Virus record (IMG/VR): IMGVR_UViG_3300032223_000802
Span: 1 to 49,745 of that record
DNA: 49,745 nt
Direction: 5' to 3' (one strand)
Source of the DNA: a virus
The position numbers and the translations under genes were made by a program. Positions 4,853 to 12,310 of the stretch are shown here, one piece after another. The notes beneath the pieces were generated by a model. The model saw only the letters and a program-made list of their open reading frames with translations. It did no database searches and was not told the DNA's origin. Numbering within the stretch: the first letter of the stretch is position 1; the number at the start of each line of letters is the position of its first letter.

Positions 4853-6310
4853 TTACGAACCTTTCTTTGGGGTCCAAAGGTGCTGTTCCAACTCGGACTT
4901 AATCAACTTATTGATTTCGACCTTGTTGTACTCAATATTAAAGTCTTCGTTCAGTGTTTTTAGTGCGTGATTTAGAGGACCAAGAAGTTCTTTCTTGTAC
5001 CTTTGAATCGTGTCGATATGCGAGTGGCGGATTAGACCACATACAATCTTCTTCACATGCTGTGCGTCCTTAGCGGACAAGTTATGTGGAGTATCCTGTA
5101 GTTTTGCAATCAACTCCGCACGTAGAGTAGTCCCGTTACTTTTCGAGTCGAATGCTTTCCATGCGTCAGACGAAACCGTATTAGCTAGGAATGTAGTATA
5201 CGCATCGTTAGCGTTCTTGATAGCCTTAAACTCGATTGGGTCAGTTCCAACCTTAGTTGACTTCAACGAAGGTAGATTATCATAGATTGCAGCTTGGATA
5301 GCCTTATCTTTCGATGTCTTAAGGAAAGTCTGAATCGTATCACCAATCTTCTTGTTCGTGTGGAACTGGTCAAGAATTGACTTGAAGATAGGCTTAGAAT
5401 CCTTATTCTCCGTAAGAACCTTGATAATCTTTTCATGTGGAATTAGGCTTAGGATTGTACTACGGTACTTATCAGCATCCTTGTTCTTCAAGACCCAATC
5501 TTCCACTTCGGCGTAAACGTTGTCGTTTTTTAGCATACGCTCAACTTCAGCCAAGTTGCCCGCGTCGATTAGACGAACAATTTTTTCTCTTGCCAATCCA
5601 TCTGACAAAAGCTTAATAAGCTTAGTCACGTTGGTCTTGGAGTTAAGAACGTCGTGCAAGTCACCGCCTAGAGACTGAATCTCTAGTGCGTAGTCCAACC
5701 TACGTGGCGAAACCAATTTCTGTAGGTCTTTAGGAATAGTATTCCACCATTCGATTGCAGCTTTAGCCTTTTCTTCACCGTACTTGTCGTAGAAGAATTT
5801 CTTATCTGGCTTGAAGTCGATAGAAGTATGGATGTGGAACCTATCCTTCTGAGCAGGGTCCAATCGTTCAACGTCGTATGTACGAGCGTCATCTTCAGGG
5901 TTAACTGCTGCCCAAATGAAGCGTAGGTTATTGAACTTCTTACCGTTGATACTCTTGAACTGAATAATTTCCATAACAGCGTTACGGACTTTTTCAGGGG
6001 CACGGTTAAGTTCGTCCATGAAGATTGCTTCTACGGTATCCGTAGCGAAAGCAAGAGGACGTAGCAAATCTAGGTAAGTTACCTTTTGCATAACGCCTTC
6101 GCTGTCTGCAATGTCCTCGGTTCGTTCGCGAGGAACACCAATAAGGTCAACGAATGGGTCCATAGTACCAGCGGAGAAGTATAGGTACTTCAAACCGTGT
6201 CTTTTGAATCCACTCTCAACAATTGCTGTCTTACCGACACCATAGTCGCCAGTAACGAGTACGTTTAGGTTGTTCTCAATCCAAAAATCCAACTTTTTAT
6301 CCGAAATCAT
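4853..6310 (-). CDS. MoxR-type AAA+ ATPase
   Basis: 485 residues. Walker A GDYGVGKTA (21-29), Walker B AIFMDEL (95-101), and a sensor-like stretch ending AAVNPEDD fit the AAA_5/MoxR group. The C-terminal 200 residues are helical and unlike known domains. MoxR ATPases act with VWA proteins to mature or assemble other complexes; here the VWA partner is the next gene. The ATG at 6310 has AAAGGGGA about 5 nt upstream and is preferred over a TTG nine codons earlier. It is the first gene of a leftward operon of seven genes, driven by the promoter at 6341-6368. Confidence 0.9.
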   Translation of the reverse strand: MISDKKLDFWIENNLNVLVTGDYGVGKTAIVESGFKRHGLKYLYFSAGTMDPFVDLIGVPRERTEDIADSEGVMQKVTYLDLLRPLAFATDTVEAIFMDELNRAPEKVRNAVMEIIQFKSINGKKFNNLRFIWAAVNPEDDARTYDVERLDPAQKDRFHIHTSIDFKPDKKFFYDKYGEEKAKAAIEWWNTIPKDLQKLVSPRRLDYALEIQSLGGDLHDVLNSKTNVTKLIKLLSDGLAREKIVRLIDAGNLAEVERMLKNDNVYAEVEDWVLKNKDADKYRSTILSLIPHEKIIKVLTENKDSKPIFKSILDQFHTNKKIGDTIQTFLKTSKDKAIQAAIYDNLPSLKSTKVGTDPIEFKAIKNANDAYTTFLANTVSSDAWKAFDSKSNGTTLRAELIAKLQDTPHNLSAKDAQHVKKIVCGLIRHSHIDTIQRYKKELLGPLNHALKTLNEDFNIEYNKVEINKLIKSELEQHLWTPKKGS

Positions 6311-6340
6311 CAGATTCCCCTTTAACTTTGTGTTCAATGA

Positions 6341-6368
6341 AGTGTACTACATACTGTAGGTGTGTCAA
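6341..6368 (-). promoter_or_regulatory. Sigma70-type promoter of the MoxR/VWA operon
   Basis: On the - strand TTGACA (6363-6368), 16 nt, TACACT (6341-6346). It is the only good promoter seen ahead of the seven-gene operon, whose genes follow with overlaps or short gaps. Confidence 0.6.
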
Positions 6369-6412
6369 CGTGACGGCACCCATTCTACCAGACTTTTTTC
6401 GGGAAGTCAAGC

Positions 6413-6610
6413 ATGAAATCAGAGATTTTGGTTCGCGCAACGGCTGAATTGGCGCAACAGGTTGCCAATGAAGACCTTACAGCAAAAAATTTAGATATGG
6501 AGAAAATCATCAATGAAACTGCCACCAACAGTAACAGAGGAACAGTTCATGGAAGCGTTCCAGCGGGTAGTGGAGAGGCTAAAAAGGAAGTACCGCTACA
6601 AAATCTATGA
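6413..6610 (+). CDS. Doubtful small ORF ahead of the sigma-like gene
   Basis: 65 codons starting MKSEILVRATAELAQQ. The first half reads like an amphipathic helix, but the second half overlaps the sigma-like gene by 98 nt in another frame and looks like a shadow. GGGAAG lies 7 nt before the ATG. It is the first possible start after the divergent promoter region, so it may be a leader peptide whose translation opens the next ribosome site. Reported as uncertain. Confidence 0.35.
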   Translation: MKSEILVRATAELAQQVANEDLTAKNLDMEKIINETATNSNRGTVHGSVPAGSGEAKKEVPLQNL

Positions 6611-6995
6611 TGGTGATGATTTAGCTCAAGAGGCATTATTCATAGCCATAGATGATAATCCTAAACGTCTTGGTGCCATTTGGAAGTATGATACATCTAA
6701 AGGTCCATTATATAATTTCCTATCAGTAGCTATAGGAAATAGGATTAAGAACTTTATTCGAGATAAGAGATATAAGGAAATAGATGCGGTTAGCATCTTC
6801 AATGTAGAGGAAGAGACAATCAAGGTTGGTAACATGAAAACGTCATATGACGAATTCTGGAAGATTATTGATGAAAACCTCGGTGCTGAGTTCCGAAGTG
6901 ACTACTTGAAAATGAGACAGGGAATTACCATTACTAAGATTCGCAAAACAAAATTAATGGACGAACTTAGGAGAATAGTCAATGAGTTCCTATAA
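6513..6995 (+). CDS. Sigma-factor region 2-like protein (candidate late transcription factor)
   Basis: 160 residues. Residues about 30-90 match the sigma70 region 2 pattern: DDLAQEALFIAID, then KYDTSKGPLYNFLSVAIGN and RIKNFIRDKR, the helices that bind the RNA polymerase clamp and the -10 element. The C-terminal 60 residues show no clear region 4, as in short phage sigma factors such as T4 gp55, which reads promoters with only a -10 box. It is the first firm gene of the rightward block, and the downstream late-type promoters lack -35 boxes, which fits that role. GGAG lies 10 nt before the ATG. Promoter specificity is inferred. Confidence 0.65.
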   Translation: MKLPPTVTEEQFMEAFQRVVERLKRKYRYKIYDGDDLAQEALFIAIDDNPKRLGAIWKYDTSKGPLYNFLSVAIGNRIKNFIRDKRYKEIDAVSIFNVEEETIKVGNMKTSYDEFWKIIDENLGAEFRSDYLKMRQGITITKIRKTKLMDELRRIVNEFL

Positions 6996-7800
6996 GACCG
7001 GACGTTGGTCCGAAGAAGAAGTTAAATTAGTTAAGCAGCTTACAGAAGAAGGTCTTTCTTATGAGGCTATGGAGTCTCGGCTAAATAGACCCGCTAATAC
7101 CATTCAAAAGATGGTTGAGCAGAAGCTTATGATGAACCTAACGGAAGATGCACAGCTAGTCCGTCAGGCCGAAAACGATATTAAAAATAGCGCTGAGTGG
7201 AGAGAACTATCCCGGCAGCTATCAGAAGATGAACAAGAGATGTTCCTTCACCACTGGCGCGAACTTATCGCTCAGTTTAAGAATGATGTTACGCATACGG
7301 AACGTTTGCAGATTATGGATGTTATTCGTAACGAAATTCTATTAGGTAGGGTTCTATACCGCATCAACATATCAAATCAAGACATTCAAGACTACCGTGA
7401 TGAATATATGAAAGAACGTAAACTGGCGATTGAGCTTCAAGACCCAAATAAGCTAGTAGACCTTCAAAGAAAGATTGCCGACTGTCAAATAGCTATCGGC
7501 GCTTTTAATAGAGAGTACAAAGACCTTTCCGAAAGAAAAAATGCTACCCTAAAGGACATTAAGGGTACTCGTGAACAGAGAATTAAGAGAATCGAAGAAA
7601 GTAAGGAAACTATCACTGGTTGGATAACCGCATTAATGGCGGCTCCAGAACTAAGAGAGAAGTTAGGTAAGTGGACGGAAAAGTTTCGTTTGGCACAAGA
7701 AGTTGAGTATCATAGACTATCAGAGTATCATACATATGATGACGGTCAACTTGAACAGCCAATACTAAACGCAGACAATATAAAGGAAGATAATCTATGA
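6982..7800 (+). CDS. Myb/SANT-like DNA-binding protein, possible small terminase
   Basis: 272 residues. The N-terminus (about 6-48) fits a Myb/SANT or helix-turn-helix fold: GRWSEEEVKLVKQL, a turn, then a recognition-like helix containing RPANTIQKMV. The remainder is highly charged, helical and probably coiled-coil (about 130-230). Small terminase subunits have this architecture, and the large subunit lies three kilobases downstream, so a packaging role is plausible but unproven; a regulator is the alternative. The start overlaps the previous gene by 14 nt, with AGGAG in front. Confidence 0.55.
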   Translation: MSSYKTGRWSEEEVKLVKQLTEEGLSYEAMESRLNRPANTIQKMVEQKLMMNLTEDAQLVRQAENDIKNSAEWRELSRQLSEDEQEMFLHHWRELIAQFKNDVTHTERLQIMDVIRNEILLGRVLYRINISNQDIQDYRDEYMKERKLAIELQDPNKLVDLQRKIADCQIAIGAFNREYKDLSERKNATLKDIKGTREQRIKRIEESKETITGWITALMAAPELREKLGKWTEKFRLAQEVEYHRLSEYHTYDDGQLEQPILNADNIKEDNL

Positions 7801-7957
7801 AAACTTGTTGTAAATGTAAAAACATAAAAGATTCATCAGAGTTTTATAAACGTTCTGGTAGAAAATGTGGTTTAATGAGCAAGCTAAATGTTTTCATTAT
7901 TCTAATTTACAGCCGTTGTGGTCAGAGGATAATTTAAGGAAGGGAGATTCTACATGA
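7797..7957 (+). pseudogene. Decayed HNH homing-type endonuclease
   Basis: The frame from 7797 (46 codons, to 7937) begins MKTCCKCKNIKDSSEFYKRS, the zinc-finger start of a common phage HNH endonuclease family. From 7865 a different frame carries the family's usual C-terminus: KCFHYSNLQPLWSEDNLRKGD, ending at 7957. The roughly 100 codons in between, including the catalytic core, are gone and the two halves are joined out of frame. The first ATG still has AGGAAG in front and overlaps the upstream stop (ATGA), so a short peptide may still be made. It is a relic of a mobile endonuclease gene that once sat between two structural-cluster genes. Confidence 0.8.
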
Positions 7958-9198
7958 GTCAAAAAACAGCATTGGTTACAGGTTGTCTTGGTCAAGACGC
8001 ATCATATCTAGCAGAACTACTAATAGAAAAGGACTATAAGGTAATCGGTGTCCGACGCCGAAGCTCTAATCCTAACTATGAAAACGTAGCTGCTATTACT
8101 GGTCATCCAAACTTTACGGTCGTGACCGGCGATATTACTGACTACCATTGTGTTAGTACGTTGGTATTGGAGCATAAGCCAGATGAAATATACAACCTAG
8201 CAGCACAATCATTCGTTAAGGACAGTTTCACTCAGCCCGCACACACATTCGAGTCGAATACTATAGGAGTACTTAACTTCCTAGAAGTATTACGCAAGGA
8301 AAATGTAGACGCGTCTTTCTATCAAGCAAGTACGAGTGAGATGTTCGGCAAGAACTACGACGAACATACATATACAGAAATCAATCCAGACCATCCCGAC
8401 AACAAACTTACGCCACTCGATAAGTATAAGCCGGGAGAAAAGTATCACGTTCGTAAAAGTAATGGTAACTTTGCGGATATGATTCACTTATCATCAGATG
8501 GAATTAACTTTGCTGCTCAACCATTCTGGTACAAGACAGAGAAGTATCAAGACGAGAATACAGCTTTCTGTCCACAGTCCCCGTATGGAATCGCTAAACT
8601 CGCCGCACACCATTTAGTTCGTCTTTATCGTGAAGCGTATGGTATCAAGGCAGCTTGTGGAATTCTCTTCAACCACGAGTCACCAAGACGCGGTAAGGAA
8701 TTCGTTACTAGGAAGATTACTGATTATGTTGGAAAACTTGGGAAGTTTCTTGCAGATAACGAATCAATAATAACCGGCGATGACTATAGTAAAAAACTTA
8801 GGTTAGTTCGTACACATAAAAACTATCCTAAACTGGCTTTAGGAAACCTAGATGCTGTACGTGATTGGGGTCATGCTAAGGATTACGTGCGGGCACAGTG
8901 GATGATACTAGACCAGAAGAAGTTCCAAGACTTCGTAATCTGCACTGGTGAATCACACACCGTTAGAGAATTCCTAGAGATAGCGTTCAGTCACATAGGA
9001 TTAGACTACAAGGATTACGTCGTAGTAGACCCAAAATTCTACAGACCAGCCGAAGTAGACTATCTTAGGGGTGACTCGTCGAAAGCCCGTAGAGTATTAG
9101 GATGGACTCCATCTATTTCTTTTGCCGAACTTGTTAAGGACATGGTAGAATCAGATATTAGGAGATACGCCGATGATAGTTCAGAAACCGTGGGGTGA
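7954..9198 (+). CDS. gmd: GDP-mannose 4,6-dehydratase-like enzyme
   Basis: 414 residues. The family converts GDP-mannose to GDP-4-keto-6-deoxymannose, a precursor of GDP-fucose, rhamnose and perosamine. Visible are the NAD(P) loop TGCLGQDASY (9-18), RRRSS (34-38), NLAAQSFV (81-88), the STSE block (126-129), the catalytic Y211/K215 in SPYGIAK, NHESPRRG, and the GNLDAVRDWGHAKDYV signature. Between STSEMFG and the catalytic tyrosine there are about 70 more residues than usual (134-205). GGGAG precedes the ATG by 7 nt. With the following cupin it probably makes an activated sugar for virion, DNA or host-surface modification. Confidence 0.9.
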   Translation: MSQKTALVTGCLGQDASYLAELLIEKDYKVIGVRRRSSNPNYENVAAITGHPNFTVVTGDITDYHCVSTLVLEHKPDEIYNLAAQSFVKDSFTQPAHTFESNTIGVLNFLEVLRKENVDASFYQASTSEMFGKNYDEHTYTEINPDHPDNKLTPLDKYKPGEKYHVRKSNGNFADMIHLSSDGINFAAQPFWYKTEKYQDENTAFCPQSPYGIAKLAAHHLVRLYREAYGIKAACGILFNHESPRRGKEFVTRKITDYVGKLGKFLADNESIITGDDYSKKLRLVRTHKNYPKLALGNLDAVRDWGHAKDYVRAQWMILDQKKFQDFVICTGESHTVREFLEIAFSHIGLDYKDYVVVDPKFYRPAEVDYLRGDSSKARRVLGWTPSISFAELVKDMVESDIRRYADDSSETVG

Positions 9199-9511
9199 GT
9201 ACGAAGATATTGTACGTTCGGAAAAGTACGTTGTCAAGACACTCACGGTAAATCCCGGCGAGTCAACGTCGCTCCAAACTCACAAGTTACGTAACGAGTT
9301 TTGGTATATTGTATCAGGATGTGCTGACGTACAGTTGGGGAAAGTAATTTCCAAGATGAAAGCTGGTCAGACCGTACATATATATAGTAAGGACAAACAC
9401 CGTGTCATTAATAATGGTGACGTGCCTGTCGTGATACTTGAGATGCAGTACGGAGAATCATGTGACGAACATGACATAGAGAGGCTAGAGGATACTTATG
9501 GCAGAGGATAG
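9173..9511 (+). CDS. Mannose-6-phosphate isomerase-type cupin
   Basis: 112 residues. It starts MIVQKPWGEYED and contains the single cupin barrel of type II phosphomannose isomerases: the metal-binding TSLQTHKLRNEFWYIVSG block, then HIYSKDKHRVIN. The family interconverts fructose-6-phosphate and mannose-6-phosphate, feeding GDP-mannose synthesis, which fits the dehydratase gene it overlaps by 26 nt. As in other stand-alone copies there is no nucleotidyltransferase domain. AGGAG lies 8 nt before the start. Confidence 0.8.
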   Translation: MIVQKPWGEYEDIVRSEKYVVKTLTVNPGESTSLQTHKLRNEFWYIVSGCADVQLGKVISKMKAGQTVHIYSKDKHRVINNGDVPVVILEMQYGESCDEHDIERLEDTYGRG

Positions 9512-9788
9512 GCGTTCTGATGAGTACTGGAAGTGGCGTGCAAGTGTAGTAAAGAGAGATGGACATAAGTGTCAATACCCCGGATGTCGTAGACGCACTA
9601 AGCTAGAAGTACACCATATAGTACCTTGGGCATCTAGCGCCAGTTTAAGATATGTGGTGGGGAACGGTATATGTCTGTGCATTCCTCATCATAATTCAAT
9701 TAAGAATAAAGAATCCGCGTATGCGGAGATGTTCCGAACAATTATAGCACAGCAAAAATTAAAGAAGAAGAAGCCGGTGAAAAAATGA
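9498..9788 (+). CDS. HNH endonuclease
   Basis: 96 residues with a complete HNH motif: C25 and C30 with C59 and C61 as likely structural zinc ligands, LEVHHIVPW (catalytic H39/H40), N56, and PHHN (H64/H65). The C-terminus is very lysine-rich. Stand-alone HNH proteins encoded beside the large terminase are needed for efficient DNA cleavage during packaging in several siphoviruses. The position two genes ahead of terminase fits this role; a homing endonuclease is the alternative. It overlaps the cupin by 14 nt. Confidence 0.85.
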   Translation: MAEDRRSDEYWKWRASVVKRDGHKCQYPGCRRRTKLEVHHIVPWASSASLRYVVGNGICLCIPHHNSIKNKESAYAEMFRTIIAQQKLKKKKPVKK

Positions 9789-10261
9789 GTGACGTTGTAA
9801 TTATTCAGGATACTAGGGAACAAAAACCGTGGGACTTCACGTTCTATGGATTTGACCAACGTGTCGAAACATTGAAAACTGGTGACTACTCTATTATGGG
9901 TCTTGAACATATCGTGCGTATAGAAAGGAAGCGCAGTAGTTCCGAGGTCGCAATGAATCTAGGATTAAAATGCAAACCTTTCTTTGCCGAAATGACTAGG
10001 ATGCTTGCTTTCCCACACCGTTATATAATATGTGAATTTCCATACAGTCACATTATAGAATTTCCAAAGAATTCTGGTATTCCATCATATCTAATGAAAA
10101 AGGTTCGTATGAATGGCGGATTCTTAGGATTACAGTTAGAGCGTATAAAAGTGGACTACGGAATGGAAATTATTTTTGCCAACTCGCCTTCTGAGGCAGA
10201 AGAAGTGGCAGTAGAAATATTTAATAGGGTTATAGATGAAATTAATCAAATCAAAGGATGA
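9785..10261 (+). CDS. ERCC4-type nuclease
   Basis: 158 residues. The start, IIQDTREQKPWDF, followed by LKTGDYS and VRIERKR, gives the D, D and ERK residues of the ERCC4 (XPF/Mus81) nuclease core, which cuts branched DNA. There is no helicase or helix-hairpin-helix domain visible; about 85 residues follow with a helical C-terminus. The ATG overlaps the HNH stop (ATGA), and the gene overlaps terminase by 26 nt. The location suggests trimming of branched replication intermediates before packaging, an endonuclease VII-like duty, which is inferred. Confidence 0.8.
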   Translation: MSDVVIIQDTREQKPWDFTFYGFDQRVETLKTGDYSIMGLEHIVRIERKRSSSEVAMNLGLKCKPFFAEMTRMLAFPHRYIICEFPYSHIIEFPKNSGIPSYLMKKVRMNGGFLGLQLERIKVDYGMEIIFANSPSEAEEVAVEIFNRVIDEINQIKG

Positions 10262-12251
10262 AATCAGAAGGATGATAGATGATGCCCCACTAGGCATCTA
10301 TTTTCCAGATGATAGTAAACTGTTCAATCCGCTTGATGAAATGCCAGATTTCATAGACCAGTCACCTGAACTGTTCTATACGTGGATGCTTAGTCGCCCT
10401 GAGTACTTCTGGCTTACATGCAAAGTTCTACTTGGTGTTGACATTCATGTTATGCAGGGAGTTATTCTCCAGAACTTATGGAGTCATAAATTCCCGATGT
10501 TGGTTGGTAGCCGTGGTATGGGTAAATCATTTATTCTTGCCGTATATGCGCTATTACGTATTATACTACTACGTAACCGTAAAGTCATCATCTGCGGTAG
10601 CGGTTTCCGTCAGTCTAAGATTATCTTTGGATATATGGAAACAATTCGTTCAAACTCATCTATCCTACGTAATATTATTGGCGAAGACGATATACGTCAC
10701 GAAAACGACGGTCATAAGATGTCGTGCGGTGATTCTTTTGCTCTAGCAATTCCTATCGGTACTGGTGATAAGATTAGAGGTCTACGTGCCAATGATGTTA
10801 TTGCCGACGAATTCGCGTCCGTACCAGTAGATATCTTTGAAACGGTTATTCAGGGTTTCGCGGCTGTAGCTTCATCTCCAACAGAACAGGCAGCTAGAAT
10901 AGCAAAGAAAAAGATGTCTAAGATTGTTGGTTTCGCATTCGATGAGGACCAAGAGTCTCACGTAGGAAACCAGATTATTGTTTCTGGTACAGCTTTCTAT
11001 TCGTTTAATCACTTCGCTGCTTATCACGAGAAATACAAGAAATTCATTAAGTCTCGCGGCGACCAAGCTAAGATTACTGAAATGGTTGGTGATGACTGGA
11101 AGAATTTCGATTATAGGGATTTCTGTATTATCCGCGTTCCGGTAGACATGCTTCCAGAAGGTTTCATGGATGCTTCGCAGGTAGCTAGAGCTAGGGCCAC
11201 CGTTAATAATGGTATTTATCAGATGGAATATGGCGCAGTCTTCAGTTCCGACTCTAATGGATTCTTCAAGAGAACTCTTATCGAAGCGTGTGTTGTTAAG
11301 CCAGACAAAGATATCGTTCAGCCAAATAACAACGTGATAATATCTAGAGAAGCTATGTTCGAGGCAAAGCTTAGTGGAGATAGGGATAAGGTTTATGTTA
11401 TGGGTATCGACCCAGCTATGTCTATGGATAATTTTAGTATAGTTATACTTGAAATTCATAAGTCTCATCGTAAGATTGTGTACTGTTGGACTACTAATAA
11501 AGATGACCATAGAAATAAACTTAAGTTGGGATTATCTATAGAGAATAACTACTACGCTTACTGCGCTAGAAAAATTCGTAGTTTAATGGCGAGATTCAAT
11601 CTTGTTAATATAGCAATCGACATCGAAGGTGGTGGTCGCTCAATTCTAGAGTCTCTAAATGACCACAATCTAATTCGTCCCGGCGAACTGCCACTCTACC
11701 CAATTATCAACTATGAGAAACCACAAGATACAGATGGTATGACAGGCTCTCATATTATTGATGTTGTGCAGTTCACAAGAGAAGACTGGACCACAAAGGC
11801 AAACCACGGTCTTAAGAAAGATATGGAGGATAAGGTTATACTGTTCCCATACTTTGATGCTATTTCTTTTGCCGAAGCTGAATTTAAGGATTTTACTTCA
11901 GATAACGAAGATACGATTGAAAAATGTATCGAAGAAATCGAGGAACTTAAAAATGAACTATCTACTATCACTGTTACTATTACTCCTATCACAAACCGCG
12001 AACGTTGGGATACGCCTGAAATCAAACTACCAAATTCCAAAAAGGGACGACAGAGAAAAGATAGATACTCTGCTTTACTAATGGCTAATATGACATCCAG
12101 AACTATAGAAAGGACCATACAGTATGATATACAAACTGTCGTTGGTGGTTTCGCTGCTTATACTAAGAAGGCTCCTGACGAAAATAGCTGGGAAATGTAT
12201 AAAGGTCCAGCCGATGTTTGCGCGAAGTTCAACGCATTGTACGCTGACTAA
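10236..12251 (+). CDS. terL: Terminase large subunit
   Basis: 671 residues, the motor and nuclease that package DNA into the prohead. The ATPase has Walker A GSRGMGKS (91-98) and Walker B DVIADEFA with the catalytic pair near 191-192. The RNase H-like nuclease shows GIDPAMSMDNFS (D392), AIDIEGGG (D462) and a C-terminal RYSALLMAN block. An insert-like charged stretch separates the last two. The length is somewhat above typical. AGGG lies about 9 nt before the ATG, inside the ERCC4 gene. Confidence 0.95.
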   Translation: MKLIKSKDEIRRMIDDAPLGIYFPDDSKLFNPLDEMPDFIDQSPELFYTWMLSRPEYFWLTCKVLLGVDIHVMQGVILQNLWSHKFPMLVGSRGMGKSFILAVYALLRIILLRNRKVIICGSGFRQSKIIFGYMETIRSNSSILRNIIGEDDIRHENDGHKMSCGDSFALAIPIGTGDKIRGLRANDVIADEFASVPVDIFETVIQGFAAVASSPTEQAARIAKKKMSKIVGFAFDEDQESHVGNQIIVSGTAFYSFNHFAAYHEKYKKFIKSRGDQAKITEMVGDDWKNFDYRDFCIIRVPVDMLPEGFMDASQVARARATVNNGIYQMEYGAVFSSDSNGFFKRTLIEACVVKPDKDIVQPNNNVIISREAMFEAKLSGDRDKVYVMGIDPAMSMDNFSIVILEIHKSHRKIVYCWTTNKDDHRNKLKLGLSIENNYYAYCARKIRSLMARFNLVNIAIDIEGGGRSILESLNDHNLIRPGELPLYPIINYEKPQDTDGMTGSHIIDVVQFTREDWTTKANHGLKKDMEDKVILFPYFDAISFAEAEFKDFTSDNEDTIEKCIEEIEELKNELSTITVTITPITNRERWDTPEIKLPNSKKGRQRKDRYSALLMANMTSRTIERTIQYDIQTVVGGFAAYTKKAPDENSWEMYKGPADVCAKFNALYAD

Positions 12252-12270
12252 GTGTAATACTCTTTGAGAG
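12252..12270 (+). promoter_or_regulatory. Late-type promoter element, copy A (portal)
   Basis: GTGTAATACTCTTTGAGAG, 19 bp, 41 bp before the portal start. It shares GTGTA and TGAGAG at the same spacing with four other copies. A 13 bp palindrome, GTAATC-C-GATTAC (12285-12297), lies between it and the gene. Confidence 0.6.
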
Positions 12271-12310
12271 ATTCAATACAATTAGTAATCCGATTACAAT
12301 GGAATAACAA

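Noticed and set aside
6340-6412. A rightward promoter for the sigma-like gene
   Set aside because: GTGTACTACATACTGTAGG resembles the late element only in part and no clear -35/-10 pair was found, so it is not listed.
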